Source of the DNA: Methanocellales archaeon
Lineage (GTDB): Archaea; Halobacteriota; UBA148; JAUWXC01
Length of the DNA stretch: 64,000 bases
Direction of reading: 5' to 3'
Assembly: GCA_030018435.1 (NCBI GenBank)
Contig: JASEEY010000002.1
Coordinates: forward strand, 1 to 64,000
The notes under the pieces are model-generated. The model worked only from the letters and a program-made list of their open reading frames with translations. It was not told the DNA's origin and did not search any database. Both the position numbers and the translations under genes were made by a program. Positions 1 through 11,144 of this stretch are shown piece by piece. The stretch's first letter is position 1; every line of letters starts with the position of its first letter.

Positions 1-48
1 GACGTGATCAACACGGCATCGTGTCCGGTTGTAGTCGTGCCAGGGTGA
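1..48 (+). CDS. C-terminal fragment of a protein resembling universal stress protein (UspA) tails, truncated by window edge
   Basis: Frame 1 reads DVINTASCPVVVVPG*, similar to the CPVLVV-type end of Usp proteins; only 15 aa visible. Confidence 0.45.
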   Translation, partial: DVINTASCPVVVVPG

Positions 49-213
49 TAAAAAATTAAAAATTCAGAAGATATATCTCTTCGGCATCCTTGATATCCTG
101 CTCGCTCCCGAATCTCTCTAACCTTCTTTCGGAATTTTTTCAACCCCTTCGTTTTTATTTGTTCTTTCAGAAATCATCCTTTTCACCTGTTTTCCCCTAC
201 AACCTTCATCTTA

Positions 214-1899
214 TCATTTATGCGCAAAATATGCCCCTATAACATCGTCCACGGAGTCGATCTTTACAAATCCAAATCGCTCAAACTGGACGACATTGCC
301 AAGTTCTGATTTGATACCCTCCTCACCAATGCCCTTGTATTTTCGGTCTGGAGCAAGCACTTCTACCTTGACTCCATCAACAGGCGCCCAGTGAATGATA
401 TTCCCTTTCTTGATAATGCTCAAATCATTTCCCATATGTTCGGCCTTGAGGGGTTTCGAACTCATAATTTTGATATTGTACAGGTCCTTAAGTCGCAATA
501 TCTCGCCCTTTTTCGTCCTTTCCGCATCGTCCTTGCACACAAAAACCTCTCCTCGGACGGAAATCTCCCTAACGCCTCTATCTATACTGGGATGTAGCGG
601 CGCCTTTGCCACCATTGGCGGTGCATTTTTTATCGCCATGCGCACAGGATCATGAACAAAGAAATATCGATTCGCCATAGGATCTATGCGTTTTCTATTC
701 TCGGCGTACAGCGTATCCATGCTGACCGCGATATCCGTCTCGCTTATGCCCAGGTCTATCATGAAGTTTCTAATCGCGTCTGGTTGTATCCCTCTCCTTC
801 TGAAAGAGCGTATCGTCGGCAACCTGGGATCGTCCCAGCCTTCATACAAGCCCTCTTCAATGGCTTTTTTCATCCCACTGGTACTGAGTTTGCCGAACTC
901 ATGGATTTTGATGCGCCCCCAGTGCAAGGTCTTGGGATATTTCCACCCCAGATACTCATAGATGAATTTCTGCCTTTTTTCACTGTCCATGAGATCTTTA
1001 CCTCTGATTATGTGCGTGATTCCAAGCAGGTGATCTTCTATCGCCGACTCGAAATCGAGCATGGGCCAGACTTGATATTTGTCACCAACTCTCGGGTGTG
1101 CTACCTTGATGATCCTGAAGGCAACCCAGTCACGCAGCGCAGGATCCTTGTGTTTGATATCGGTTTTTATCCGTAGGACTGCCTCCCCTTCATCGTATTC
1201 CCCAACCAACATCTTTTTCCATGACTCGAGATTGTTTTTGGCATCCCGCCCTCTATGCGGGCATGCTTTTTTAGAATCCTTCAATTGTTTGAACGTTTTC
1301 TGCGCGCAGAAGCAGACATAGGCTTTGCCCATCTTTATTAGTTTCTCAGCATACTCGTAGTATCTGTCTATCCTGTCGGATGCTATCACGATTTCATCTG
1401 GCTTGGCGCCAAGCCACTCGCAATCCTCCTCGTACCACATATATGCCTCTAACATGGGCCTTTTAATCTTGGGGTCGGTATCATCAAATCTGAGAATGAA
1501 CTTGCCATTGTACGTCTTGGCATACTCGTGATTTATGATGATACCCCTTGCAGTGCCTAGCGTTGGCGGTCCATTGGGATTGGGCGCAATCCTCATTACC
1601 ACACCATCTGTTACATCCAATTCAGGAAGTCTGCGTTCTTTCTCCCTTTTTTCGTACAATTCTTCTATCAGCTCAGGTGCCGTTCGTTGCAATTCAGCCT
1701 TCCTTTGTTCGGGACTCATCGCAGCGACATCGGCTAAAACCTCCTCTACTAGGAGCGTAATCTCCTCTATCTTTGACCTAAGCTCGGGATGCAATCCCAT
1801 TAATTTGCTCATTACCGCATCCTTTCGCGGGGCAGAGTCGTACTTAATAGCATTCTGCAGGGCGTATTTGCGTATAACGCGTTTGATCTCAGTTTTCAT
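214..1899 (-). CDS. gltX: Glutamyl-tRNA synthetase (archaeal type)
   Basis: RIAPNPNGPPTLGTARG class I signature; KLSTS-like motif; start likely the internal MKTEIKRV, not the ORF start. Confidence 0.95.
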   Translation of the reverse strand: MKTEIKRVIRKYALQNAIKYDSAPRKDAVMSKLMGLHPELRSKIEEITLLVEEVLADVAAMSPEQRKAELQRTAPELIEELYEKREKERRLPELDVTDGVVMRIAPNPNGPPTLGTARGIIINHEYAKTYNGKFILRFDDTDPKIKRPMLEAYMWYEEDCEWLGAKPDEIVIASDRIDRYYEYAEKLIKMGKAYVCFCAQKTFKQLKDSKKACPHRGRDAKNNLESWKKMLVGEYDEGEAVLRIKTDIKHKDPALRDWVAFRIIKVAHPRVGDKYQVWPMLDFESAIEDHLLGITHIIRGKDLMDSEKRQKFIYEYLGWKYPKTLHWGRIKIHEFGKLSTSGMKKAIEEGLYEGWDDPRLPTIRSFRRRGIQPDAIRNFMIDLGISETDIAVSMDTLYAENRKRIDPMANRYFFVHDPVRMAIKNAPPMVAKAPLHPSIDRGVREISVRGEVFVCKDDAERTKKGEILRLKDLYNIKIMSSKPLKAEHMGNDLSIIKKGNIIHWAPVDGVKVEVLAPDRKYKGIGEEGIKSELGNVVQFERFGFVKIDSVDDVIGAYFAHK

Positions 1900-2036
1900 C
1901 TCATACTTCCTACGCTTTAAACCAATAATAGGCTTGCGTAACAAAATCTTTATTCTCTGCAACCGTAACAGATATTTGAGGTGACCCCAGTTGGCCAAGA
2001 AAAAGACCCAGAAAACGAAGAAAAAGAGATGTTAGG

Positions 2037-3008
2037 TTAATACGTACGCATTACCAAATAATCTGCCAGCTCTTTTAACAATATCTTTGCTTTAGAATCG
2101 GGCAACATATCTAGCTTGGCTTTCCCTTGCGCTACTAATTTGCGCGCCTTTTTCATTGCATAGTCTATCGACCCCGCATCGCGCAACGCTTGCACCGCAG
2201 CTTCAATCTCTTCATCAGACGATCCTCGTTTGATATGATCCAATTTAACGCCCTTCTTGAGTGCATGAATCCTGATCAGAGTCTTCTTGCCCTCCATGAG
2301 GTCACTTCCCCTTTCCTTCCCCAGTCGTTCTTCTGGCGTGATCAGGTCAAGCACATCGTCGCGTATCTGGAATGCGATTCCGGTGATTCTCCCGATCTCC
2401 CAGAGTGCTTTTGCTTCATCCTCATTGCAACCACCGAGTATTCCACCGATCGAGGTAGCTGCAGCGAAGAGTACACCGGTCTTCTTCTCGACCATTTTCA
2501 TGTACTCTGCCTCGGAAACCTTGGGCAATCCCTCAAACACCATGTCCATCCACTGCCCCTCACAGATTTCTGTACATGTGCTCGAGAGGATATTCAGACA
2601 GCGTATTATTCTCGATGGGGGCGCATCGACGCCGGCGAGGATCTCGACCGCCTTTGAGTAGAGCGTATCTCCAGCCAGAATTGCAGCGGGCAATCCCCAT
2701 TTTATGTGAACCGTGGGACAGCCTCTTCGCAAAATATCTTGGTCCATGATATCATCATGAATCAGCGTGAAATTGTGAATCAGCTCGATGGAAAAAGCGG
2801 CTGGGAGTACCTTCTGTACATTGCCGCCGACAGCTTCAGTTGCGAGAATCAGCATAGCCGGACGAAGTCTTTTTCCCCCCGCCTCTATCAAATGCCTGGA
2901 TGCCAGGTATAACTCTTCTGGCTGTGCGATGGGCAATAGTTGATCGGTCAGACCATCGATCATCTTGCCTCTTTTCTTAACTTCCTCGATTATGTGCACA
3001 TGACTCAC
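2037..3008 (-). CDS. idsA: Geranylgeranyl/polyprenyl diphosphate synthase
   Basis: DDIMD and IRDDVLD aspartate-rich motifs. Confidence 0.93.
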   Translation of the reverse strand: MSHVHIIEEVKKRGKMIDGLTDQLLPIAQPEELYLASRHLIEAGGKRLRPAMLILATEAVGGNVQKVLPAAFSIELIHNFTLIHDDIMDQDILRRGCPTVHIKWGLPAAILAGDTLYSKAVEILAGVDAPPSRIIRCLNILSSTCTEICEGQWMDMVFEGLPKVSEAEYMKMVEKKTGVLFAAATSIGGILGGCNEDEAKALWEIGRITGIAFQIRDDVLDLITPEERLGKERGSDLMEGKKTLIRIHALKKGVKLDHIKRGSSDEEIEAAVQALRDAGSIDYAMKKARKLVAQGKAKLDMLPDSKAKILLKELADYLVMRTY

Positions 3009-4339
3009 CCAAGATAAATTTCCTGTCCATTTCGTAGGAGATGCACCGTGTCGCCCAACCTATAGCCGACGTCTTCAGCCAATTCTGCATATGCCGATGT
3101 CATGCTCAAATCCCCATGTGTGGGAACGATGTGCTCTGGATTGATCATTCTGAGAAATTCCCAGTGATCCTCCCTGGATGCATGCCCTGAAACATGCACG
3201 TTATCGTATATTCTTGCCCCTTTCATTCGCAACTTGGTTTCAACGGCATATCGATTGGACATGTTAGTTGGAGTCGGTATCACGTTAGCCGAGAATATGA
3301 CCTTATCGCCTACATCAATCGCATATGGTGTCGAGCCATTGGCAATTCTTGAGAGTACCGCACCGGGTTCTCCCTGATGACCTGTAACGATGGGCAGATA
3401 TTTATCCTTCCCTTCCATTATCTTTTTGAGAATCTTATCGACGGATTTTTTGCTTCCAAACATGCCCAGTGACTTAGGGAAATTGACATATTTCATTCGC
3501 TCTGCTGTCCCTGCGTATTTTTCCATCGATCTCCCCAGTAGGAGGGGGCGCCGCCTCATCTTCTCTGCTGCATCAACGATCGTTTTAATCCTTGCGATGT
3601 GCGACGAGAATGTGGTAACCAATACGCCAGTATCAGTCTCCTCTGTGCCCAATAATACATCTCTAACTAGGTCACGTGCGATTCGCTCTGATGGTGTCTT
3701 GCCAGACCGTTGCACGTTTGTGCTCTCAACGATCATGGCAACTACACCATCATTGCACAAACCCTTCAATCGTTTAAAGTCGGGCTTTTCGCCAAGGGTA
3801 GGCGTCCTATCCAACTTAAAATCATTGGCGTAAAGTATCGTTCCATCTGGGGTGTGAAGCGCGGCAAACACGCAATCTACGATGCTATGCTGGACTCGAA
3901 TAAACTCGAGCTCTATAGAGGGTGCGATCTGGGTAGTTTCGCCAGCATTTAGCGTGAGCAACTTGTTCTCAGTGCCAAATTTGCGCTCTGAGGCGATTTG
4001 TTGCGAAATCAGCTCGATCGTGAATGGCGTTCCTATGATGGGAGCTCCGTAGCGGTGTGCCAGTTTTGATACAGCACCTATATGGTCCATATGTCCGTGT
4101 GTGCATACAATGGCTTTTACTTCGCCCTCCACATCGCTCATTATCGTATCGTCTGGAATGGCGCCCATTTCGATGAGGTCCAACGAGTGCATCTTTTCCA
4201 CTTCCACATCTTCATGAATCTGCACCCTATCGAGTCTAACGCCCATATCCATTATCACGACATCTTTTCCGCAACGAATTGCGGTCATATTTCTTCCTAC
4301 TTCGTCGTATCCACCAACTGCAATGACGCCAATCCCCAT
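3005..4339 (-). CDS. RNase J-type metallo-beta-lactamase/beta-CASP ribonuclease
   Basis: THGHMDHIGAV motif, beta-CASP region, ORF in isoprenoid cluster. Confidence 0.88.
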   Translation of the reverse strand: MGIGVIAVGGYDEVGRNMTAIRCGKDVVIMDMGVRLDRVQIHEDVEVEKMHSLDLIEMGAIPDDTIMSDVEGEVKAIVCTHGHMDHIGAVSKLAHRYGAPIIGTPFTIELISQQIASERKFGTENKLLTLNAGETTQIAPSIELEFIRVQHSIVDCVFAALHTPDGTILYANDFKLDRTPTLGEKPDFKRLKGLCNDGVVAMIVESTNVQRSGKTPSERIARDLVRDVLLGTEETDTGVLVTTFSSHIARIKTIVDAAEKMRRRPLLLGRSMEKYAGTAERMKYVNFPKSLGMFGSKKSVDKILKKIMEGKDKYLPIVTGHQGEPGAVLSRIANGSTPYAIDVGDKVIFSANVIPTPTNMSNRYAVETKLRMKGARIYDNVHVSGHASREDHWEFLRMINPEHIVPTHGDLSMTSAYAELAEDVGYRLGDTVHLLRNGQEIYLG

Positions 4340-4349
4340 TCTTCATCAC

Positions 4350-5450
4350 CTATCTTGAAAATCGTCCAAGGCTATGTCCTCGTTGCTCCAGTATTTCTCT
4401 TGTCATCCCTGTTATCACGACCTTGGCTTTTTGTGCATCATGAATAGAACGACAACCGGTCAAGAACATCGCCACCCTCAGTTCTTCAATCATGACATTC
4501 AGTTTATCGATCACTTCCTTCTTGCCTTTGAGCGCAGGCGCTACCAGCGGCAAAGCTACGCCGCAGAGCGAAGCGCCCAAGGCAAGACATTTTGTCATGT
4601 CTATGCCGGTGCGCACACCGCCGGTTGCGATTATCGGCATGTCAACAGACGATTCGACGATGCTTATAGCTGTAGGAATGCCCCAGTTCCAGAACATTTT
4701 GCCGAGGTGCTCTGCCAATGTATTGCCCTCTGCCCTTGCCCTGTAAGCTTCCACACCCGCCCAGGAGGTTCCGCCAAGCCCTCCAACGTCTATTGCAGAC
4801 ACGCCAGCTCTTTTCAATGTAGTTGCCACCTCTTTTGATATACCGGCGCCTGTCTCCTTCACTATTACGGGAACGTTTACGCTTCTGCATATTTCCTTGA
4901 TCGCATCAAGGCAACCTCTCGCATCGACATCTCCCTCTGGTTGAATCGCCTCTTGTAAGAAGTTGAGATGAATTGACAACGCATCTGCATCGACCATCTC
5001 AATCGCCTTTTCGACATCACTTATTTCATACTCTCTTAGTTGAGGCGCGCCGATGTTGGCACATACGAACGCGTTGGGCGCTACCTCCCTTACAATGCGA
5101 AATGAATCTACCTGCTTAGCGTCCTCAATTGCTGCTCTCTGGCTGCCAACGCCGATGCCGATGCCGAGCGCTTCTGCCGCACCTCCCAAGGCTGCATTTA
5201 TCGCCTTGGTGTCTGGATGCCCCCCTGTCATGGGGGCGATCATGATGGGCGCATTAAAGCGTTTGCCGAGGAAAGTAGTACTCAAGTCGATCTCGTCTTT
5301 ACTAATCTCAGGCAACGCATTATGGATCAGCATGATGTCTTCGAATCCCGTCGGAGAGGATTCTACGTCTTCCTTAGCGCATATGCGCAGATGCTCGATT
5401 TTCCTCTTGGATGTTTGTCCCAAATTAATCACTCCTGATAACCGTTCCAA
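4350..5450 (-). CDS. fni: Type II isopentenyl-diphosphate isomerase
   Basis: PIMIAPMTGG, GGLGGTSW, IATGGVRTG FMN-binding motifs. Confidence 0.93.
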   Translation of the reverse strand: MERLSGVINLGQTSKRKIEHLRICAKEDVESSPTGFEDIMLIHNALPEISKDEIDLSTTFLGKRFNAPIMIAPMTGGHPDTKAINAALGGAAEALGIGIGVGSQRAAIEDAKQVDSFRIVREVAPNAFVCANIGAPQLREYEISDVEKAIEMVDADALSIHLNFLQEAIQPEGDVDARGCLDAIKEICRSVNVPVIVKETGAGISKEVATTLKRAGVSAIDVGGLGGTSWAGVEAYRARAEGNTLAEHLGKMFWNWGIPTAISIVESSVDMPIIATGGVRTGIDMTKCLALGASLCGVALPLVAPALKGKKEVIDKLNVMIEELRVAMFLTGCRSIHDAQKAKVVITGMTREILEQRGHSLGRFSR

Positions 5451-6195
5451 AATCTACGTTGCCTTCTAAAAATGCTGTGACGTTTCCTTTTTTCGATGCG
5501 TTGAACACATAGGAGGGGGTGCCACTCTCTGCCAGTCTTACCAACTCGCTCACCTTGCCTGACATTCCTCCGGTAACATCAACGTTCTTAGAAGCAGTTA
5601 GTAACGGCTTTATGCTACTAAACGTTTTTGGGGTGATGGATGTTATTACCTTGCCATCATCATCCATTATCCCATCGACATCAGTACCAACTCCAACTCT
5701 TTTAGCATTCAAGCGTTGCGCCAAATGCAATACCATCTGGTCCCCTGATAATATCGAGACCCCCCAATCTAAATCCATCACCACATCGCCGTGAATGACC
5801 GGAACGACACCTTTGTCCATCATCAGTTCAATTTGCGAGGTCATCATTTTGTTTAATCTCCCCTTGGATGATATCACGCAGTTCATCGGGTGCACGGGCA
5901 TAGCAGCAATACCATTTTCAATCAGTTCTTTGACTACTGCCCTATTGAGCTCTTTTACCATTTCATGCGTTAGCATTGCCCCTGTATAGTTCTGCCTTCC
6001 CGACGCATCAAGGCCAAATTTCTTGGCTATGGGGTGTCCAAAAGAGCCAGCGCCATGAATTAGTATTAGACGTCTCACATCGCCAGATGCAATCTCCTTT
6101 GCAATCCTGGCTATCTCCTTTCGATTGAGTTTACCTTCCTTGCTCTTATCTGTTAAGACGCTCCCGCCAATCTTCAGAATCGTAACTTCACTCAC
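5425..6195 (-). CDS. Isopentenyl phosphate kinase
   Basis: Amino acid kinase fold (ILKIGGSVLTDK, HGAGSFGH), in mevalonate cluster. Confidence 0.9.
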   Translation of the reverse strand: MSEVTILKIGGSVLTDKSKEGKLNRKEIARIAKEIASGDVRRLILIHGAGSFGHPIAKKFGLDASGRQNYTGAMLTHEMVKELNRAVVKELIENGIAAMPVHPMNCVISSKGRLNKMMTSQIELMMDKGVVPVIHGDVVMDLDWGVSILSGDQMVLHLAQRLNAKRVGVGTDVDGIMDDDGKVITSITPKTFSSIKPLLTASKNVDVTGGMSGKVSELVRLAESGTPSYVFNASKKGNVTAFLEGNVDFGTVIRSD

Positions 6196-7096
6196 GCCTT
6201 ACACCTATCTCCGTTATTTTGGTTTTAATGGCCACTCCACCAACGCTTTCTATGGCAGATGTGATGCGCTCTACATGCGCTTTATCCGCCAGTGCAACCA
6301 TGCATCCTCCGCCGCCAGCACCGGTTAACTTTACTCCTAGGGCACCTGCACCTCTTGCTGCATAAATCAGTGTTGATAGTTCGGCACACCCAACGCCAAG
6401 CGACTCGAGCAGGCCTTGATTTACGTTCATCAATTCGCCAATAGCGCTATAATCCTCTTTTTCTACTAAAATCTCGCCTTTCTTGGCTAAATTGCCGATT
6501 GAGTGGAATATTGGCTGGATCACTCCTGGGTACCTGTCCCTGAGCGCTCTTACCTGTTGCACAAGCGTTTTGGTCGAGGAAATTTTGCCAGTATTTCCCA
6601 CTACGATCTCGCAATCCAGATTTCTTAGTCGATTCCCATCTGGCATGAGCACTACGCCCCCAATCGTAGAGACATACGTGTCAGTAGGACTGGCAGCGCC
6701 TTGTACATCCTTTTCAACTGAGTACCCCAATTTGGCTACCTTTTCCTTGCTCAGTCCAACGCCAAACTCTTCGTTCAGGGCAGCCAACGTCGCGATCGTG
6801 ACCGCAGCCGAGGAACCGAGTCCAGAGCTCACTGGAATCTCAGAGTCAATCGTAACCCTTGCTCCATCAAATCTAGTCAGTTCCCCCATCTTTTCAATCG
6901 CTTTGCTGACGTATGGGTGCTTGTCTTTTCCCTTGCCTAACTCTGAGGTTATCAAAACTTCTGAATGTTTTTGAACGGTAACACGCGCCCGCAAATCTAT
7001 CGCGCATGCAATGGCAGGCTCACCATAAACCACGGCATGCTCGCCAAATAAGAATATCTTGCCAGGTGCGGAATAGGTGACCATCTCAATCTCCAA
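6188..7096 (-). CDS. mvk: Mevalonate kinase
   Basis: GHMP kinase motifs PVSSGLGSSAA and KLTGAGGGGC. Confidence 0.93.
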   Translation of the reverse strand: MEIEMVTYSAPGKIFLFGEHAVVYGEPAIACAIDLRARVTVQKHSEVLITSELGKGKDKHPYVSKAIEKMGELTRFDGARVTIDSEIPVSSGLGSSAAVTIATLAALNEEFGVGLSKEKVAKLGYSVEKDVQGAASPTDTYVSTIGGVVLMPDGNRLRNLDCEIVVGNTGKISSTKTLVQQVRALRDRYPGVIQPIFHSIGNLAKKGEILVEKEDYSAIGELMNVNQGLLESLGVGCAELSTLIYAARGAGALGVKLTGAGGGGCMVALADKAHVERITSAIESVGGVAIKTKITEIGVRRE

Positions 7097-7877
7097 CGCT
7101 TATAGCTGCGTATCCAACTACGCTCGATTTATCTCTTGTAATATCACCGCTCGTGGCGTATTTCAGCAGCTCTCCTCTCATCGCTCCCAGGGCTTTTGCA
7201 GTCTCCATCATCACCGCAATCGGGCCATAGCCACAGACTGAGGCACGCTGCTGATACAAGCGCGAATAAAAGGTTGGAGTATCCAATTTGAGAATTGGCT
7301 CGATCACCGACCGATCCTTCTCACGCGCTACAGCGTCGGGCTCATAATGCGTAAAATCAGAAGATGCCACTATAATAGCTTCCTCATTCTTCAAAGCGTC
7401 TGTCAGGGCGGAGCCAACCTCTTTGGCTGTCTTTTCGTCTTGCAGGCCCATACATATGGGAACGATTTTAAAATCGCTAAATCTAACTTGGAGAAAAGGC
7501 AGTTGAACCTCTATTGAATGCTCATATTGATGCGCAGTTTCATCCTTACTAACGTTAGGAGGAAGTGCATCTATGATATCCTTATCCACTTCTACCTCTC
7601 CAAGGGGCGTGCTCCATATATCTGATGACACCGCTACAGCAGAGCCAACTCCGTGGTGGTTTGGCCCTATGATGACAAATGTTTTTATCTCCGGGAGCGA
7701 TGCATAGACATGTGCAGCGACCTTGCCGGAATACACGTAACCGGCATGCGGAACCACTGCCCCCTTTATATCTTTAGACACCCCTACTTCTGCAGCAGCT
7801 ATGTAACCTTCGACTTGGCGCCTCAGGGTTTCAGCATCGCTTGGATAAAATTGTCCAGCTACGACCGCTCTTCTCAT
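7086..7877 (-). CDS. MEMO1 family protein
   Basis: VVPHAGYVYSG, GPNHHG, SSDFTHYE motifs. Confidence 0.92.
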   Translation of the reverse strand: MRRAVVAGQFYPSDAETLRRQVEGYIAAAEVGVSKDIKGAVVPHAGYVYSGKVAAHVYASLPEIKTFVIIGPNHHGVGSAVAVSSDIWSTPLGEVEVDKDIIDALPPNVSKDETAHQYEHSIEVQLPFLQVRFSDFKIVPICMGLQDEKTAKEVGSALTDALKNEEAIIVASSDFTHYEPDAVAREKDRSVIEPILKLDTPTFYSRLYQQRASVCGYGPIAVMMETAKALGAMRGELLKYATSGDITRDKSSVVGYAAISVGD

Positions 7878-7887
7878 TTAATCGCCT

Positions 7888-8499
7888 TCACAATTCTGCT
7901 TCGAAATCGTCTATCGAGTAGTTAAATGCCTCGCCCCTCTCCCTGAGTATTTCTTTGGCGAGCAACCAGTATACCGTAGCGAGAGCCTTTCTTCCCTTGT
8001 TATTCGTTGGAATCACCAAATCGAGGTTTGAAGTTAGATTGTTGCTATCGCACAGCCCTACGACTGGGATTCCAATGCTCACAGCTTCTGTAACGGCTTG
8101 TGCATCCCCGGTCGGGTCTGTCACGATCAGTACACCGGGCTCCATATATCTATAGTACTGGGGGTTGGTCAATGTACCAGGAATAAATCGACCTACAATT
8201 GCCGTTGCTCCAATAGCCTTGACCAACATTTCTACCGGGCGCTGTCCATATTGCCGTGCAGATACGACCAATATCTTGGAGGGATCATATTTTGCTAGGA
8301 ATTTTGCAGCAGTCCTGATGCGCTGATCTGTTGCTTGTATGTCCAAGACATATAATCCATCCGTCCTCACCCTGTAAATGAATTTCTTCATATCTTCCGT
8401 CTTCTGTTGCGTTCCTATGTGAACGCCTGATGCCAAGTACTCCTCAACGGGAATCAATGGTTCGTAACCCGTGTCTTGCTTTACGTCTTCATTCATCAT
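7888..8499 (-). CDS. rps2: Ribosomal protein S2 (uS2)
   Basis: ASGVHIGTQ and PGTLTNP motifs; gene order. Confidence 0.95.
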   Translation of the reverse strand: MMNEDVKQDTGYEPLIPVEEYLASGVHIGTQQKTEDMKKFIYRVRTDGLYVLDIQATDQRIRTAAKFLAKYDPSKILVVSARQYGQRPVEMLVKAIGATAIVGRFIPGTLTNPQYYRYMEPGVLIVTDPTGDAQAVTEAVSIGIPVVGLCDSNNLTSNLDLVIPTNNKGRKALATVYWLLAKEILRERGEAFNYSIDDFEAEL

Positions 8500-8505
8500 A
8501 ATACC

Positions 8506-9714
8506 TCAGCGAGTTATGCTTGCCATTCTTGGGCCAGATATATCTTCTTCTATTCTGACCAACTCATTAAGTTTTGCTATGCGCTCCCCTCCAATCACGC
8601 CTGTCTTGATGATGGGAATATCAAATGCAACTGCCAAGTGTGCAATCGTCTCATCCGGGGTCTCGCCGGATCGATGAGACATCACGCAATGATATCCATT
8701 GTCCTTGGCTAACTTTATTGCCTCGTACGTGTCTGTTAGCGTCCCTATCTGGTTGGGCTTAATCAGGACGGTGTTAGCAGCCCCCATCTTGATGCCCTCT
8801 TTTATTCTCTCAGGGTTTGTAACGAATAGGTCGTCGCCGCAGATTAGGCATTCTACCCGCTCTGTTAACTTGGCAAAACCATCAAAGTCGTTTTCCTCCA
8901 ATGGATCCTCCACATAATATAGACTATATCGTTCTATCAACTGGGACACATATTCAATTTGCTCCTCGGGACCGCGTTTGGTATCTGAGTAGACGTACTT
9001 AGAACCATCCCATAGCTCTGTTGCAGCTACATCAAGGGCGGCGCGTATTTTAAATCCAGTTGAATCGGATATATCCCCAATCGCTTCTGATATGATTGCA
9101 AGCGCCCCCTCATCGCTGATAGGAGGTGCCCACGCCCCCTCGTCACCTTTGCCGCATTGTACTCCTTTTTTATCCAGAATCGTCTTAACCTTTTTGTGCA
9201 CTAGGGCATTGGCAAATATCGCATCTTTGACGTTTTTCGCTCCCACAGGAATGACGAGAAATTCTTGGATGTTCGTAGCGCCTTTTGCGTGTGCGCCACC
9301 CCCTATAACGTTGCCCAAAGGAAAAGGAAGCATACGCGGTGAAGGGTTGAGATATCGGTATAATGGAATGCCAGATGAAGATGCAGCTGCCTTTGCAACT
9401 GCCAAGGATATCGCTACGGCTGTATTACCACCTATGTTTGAGAAATCCTTCGTGCCATCTATTTCGTGTAAAAGCGTGTCTATTTTTTCCTGTTCGGTGG
9501 CATCTAAGCCGATCAATTTGGATACAACGAGCTTTCTTGCCTTGAGTACTGCCTCCGGTGCGGGAATTGACTTCGCCTCAAATGTGCCAGCACTTGCACC
9601 CGAAGGTGCAGCACACCGTCCAAAGCCGTTGCCCGTGTATACATCAGCCTCGATGGTTTCGTTTCCCCTGCTATCCAATATCGTCCTGACAGCAATACTC
9701 TCGATTTTCATCAT
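8506..9714 (-). CDS. eno: Enolase
   Basis: [25 protein letters not shown] motifs. Confidence 0.96.
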   Translation of the reverse strand: MMKIESIAVRTILDSRGNETIEADVYTGNGFGRCAAPSGASAGTFEAKSIPAPEAVLKARKLVVSKLIGLDATEQEKIDTLLHEIDGTKDFSNIGGNTAVAISLAVAKAAASSSGIPLYRYLNPSPRMLPFPLGNVIGGGAHAKGATNIQEFLVIPVGAKNVKDAIFANALVHKKVKTILDKKGVQCGKGDEGAWAPPISDEGALAIISEAIGDISDSTGFKIRAALDVAATELWDGSKYVYSDTKRGPEEQIEYVSQLIERYSLYYVEDPLEENDFDGFAKLTERVECLICGDDLFVTNPERIKEGIKMGAANTVLIKPNQIGTLTDTYEAIKLAKDNGYHCVMSHRSGETPDETIAHLAVAFDIPIIKTGVIGGERIAKLNELVRIEEDISGPRMASITR

Positions 9715-9896
9715 TTGCTCATCCTTTTTACCGTTATGGGGATCACGCCCTTCTCAAATTCTAGCATTGCAATATCGATCGGATCGTATGACTTCGTCGA
9801 TATCAGGACTGGGGCCCCCATGGCAATCTGCAGGCCCCTAGCCCCAATTATCCTGGCTTTTTCGAATCTCGTGTATTTTTTATCGAATTTATCCAA
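9711..9896 (-). CDS. rpoK: RNA polymerase subunit K
   Basis: RpoK/omega-like sequence [22 protein letters not shown]. Confidence 0.92.
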   Translation of the reverse strand: MDKFDKKYTRFEKARIIGARGLQIAMGAPVLISTKSYDPIDIAMLEFEKGVIPITVKRMSK

Positions 9897-9931
9897 TTTA
9901 TCTCCTCCAGAGATACTAAAACAGTTTCGAG

Positions 9932-10006
9932 TGGGGTTGCTGAGATTTGAACTCAGGTCACAGCGTCCCGAACGCCATAGGATGGACCAGACTACCCTAC
10001 AACCCC
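9932..10006 (-). tRNA. tRNA-Pro(CGG), no intron
   Basis: Acceptor GGGGTTG/CAACCCC, anticodon loop TTCGGGA, T-loop TTCAAAT, 75 nt. Confidence 0.92.
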
Positions 10007-10015
10007 CTTATTGGG

Positions 10016-10039
10016 TACACTTTGTTTAAACTATGTGTA
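10016..10039 (+). repeat. Dispersed palindromic repeat copy 1 (TACACTTTGTTTAAACTATGTGTA)
   Basis: 22/24 identical to the copy at 57360; overlaps rpoN stop codon; 9 nt upstream of tRNA-Pro 5' end. Confidence 0.75.
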
Positions 10040-10321
10040 TTGTGCCAGTACATCCACCAGCTCCACATGTGACATCAACATTCGGCGACAGCAGTATCTT
10101 TCGATACCTAAATCATCTAGGATATCTCCTACTTCGATATCATCTGTTCCAAGCTCTTTCTTCTTCTCCTCTGCCCGCTTTTTATATTCATCCCATACAC
10201 TGGATATGACTTTTCCACACGTGAAACATCTAATTGGAATCATGGCATCACCTGTATGACTTTTGTCGCTTCGCCCTTGCTCCAGGCCCGCCAAACTTTT
10301 TGCGCTCCTTTTGTCTGGCAT
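10031..10321 (-). CDS. rpoN: RNA polymerase subunit N
   Basis: [11 protein letters not shown] and RYCCRRM zinc motif. Confidence 0.93.
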   Translation of the reverse strand: MPDKRSAKSLAGLEQGRSDKSHTGDAMIPIRCFTCGKVISSVWDEYKKRAEEKKKELGTDDIEVGDILDDLGIERYCCRRMLMSHVELVDVLAQYT

Positions 10322-10643
10322 CGCTAACTAAAAGGTTTCGGTCATATTCTAAGAATGCCTCCTTGAGCGAGGCATCATTCGTCCATTCAACCAATCCTTT
10401 GGCTACCGCGGTCCTAACCGCGTCCGCCTGCCCCATAACACCCCCTCCACGCACATTAACGTCGATATCCAGTCCGGTAACGACGTTTCCGGCAAGGGTT
10501 AGCGGCTCTAGTATTTTAAGCCTCGCTAATTCTGGCTCAAGGATTTCTAGGGGCTTTTTGTTTACCCTGATTCGTCCACTTCCACTCTTTATTGTAGCCC
10601 TCGCGATTGCTTTCTTCCTCTTGCCACTTGTATTGACTATCAT
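10248..10643 (-). CDS. rps9: Ribosomal protein S9 (uS9)
   Basis: [13 protein letters not shown]-terminal RAKRQKSYR. Confidence 0.95.
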   Translation of the reverse strand: MIVNTSGKRKKAIARATIKSGSGRIRVNKKPLEILEPELARLKILEPLTLAGNVVTGLDIDVNVRGGGVMGQADAVRTAVAKGLVEWTNDASLKEAFLEYDRNLLVSDARQKERKKFGGPGARAKRQKSYR

Positions 10644-10649
10644 ACTTCA

Positions 10650-11066
10650 TCACCAAGATGCACCGAGTTTTTTGCTCAATTCGCCCAACCGGATGTATCG
10701 TGCACTTAATCGTGTCGCCTTAGCACTTTCAATGGTTTCGAACGACTTATCCTGTAGTTCATTCGGTACCCCGATATATACCCTTAACCGCGAGTATGCA
10801 TCCCTGCCACGTTTTTGTTTATACGGGAGCATACCTCTTATCGTTCTCTTCAGTATCCTATCCGATCTCTTCGGAAAATATGGTCCCTTTTCTTTGCCCC
10901 CTTTGTTCCTTAAGCTTTTGTATTCTCCTAATATGCTCACTTTTGACCCAGAGATTACGGATTTTTCTGCATTCACGATGGTGATTTCCTCGCCTAAGAG
11001 AAGGCGCTTCGAGATATTTGATGCCAATCGTCCCAATATAAGTCCATCTGCATCGATGACGGTCAT
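10650..11066 (-). CDS. rpl13: Ribosomal protein L13 (uL13)
   Basis: [20 protein letters not shown]. Confidence 0.95.
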   Translation of the reverse strand: MTVIDADGLILGRLASNISKRLLLGEEITIVNAEKSVISGSKVSILGEYKSLRNKGGKEKGPYFPKRSDRILKRTIRGMLPYKQKRGRDAYSRLRVYIGVPNELQDKSFETIESAKATRLSARYIRLGELSKKLGASW

Positions 11067-11081
11067 CTACACTCTCCTTTT

Positions 11082-11139
11082 TACACTTCGTTTAAGCTTC
11101 GCATACCACTTCGTTTAAGCTGCGCGTAAGCTTTGCGTA
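11082..11139 (+). repeat. Two adjacent copies plus a partial third of the dispersed palindromic repeat
   Basis: TACACTTCGTTTAAGCTTCGCATA / TACCACTTCGTTTAAGCTGCGCGTA / AGCTTTGCGTA, in the rpl18e-rpl13 gap. Confidence 0.75.
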
Positions 11140-11144
11140 TTCAT

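Noticed and set aside
1-150. Open minus-strand frame starting LKKFRKKVREIRERAG
   Set aside because: No ATG/GTG start with clear Shine-Dalgarno, runs antisense into the Usp-like C terminus, and exits the window; cannot be supported.
391-1984. Plus-strand ORFs antisense to gltX
   Set aside because: Each lies inside a well-supported gene on the other strand, has no recognisable domain, and shows typical shadow-ORF composition; the same holds for nearly all plus-strand ORFs up to ~30.6 kb and from 32.7 to 47.5 kb.
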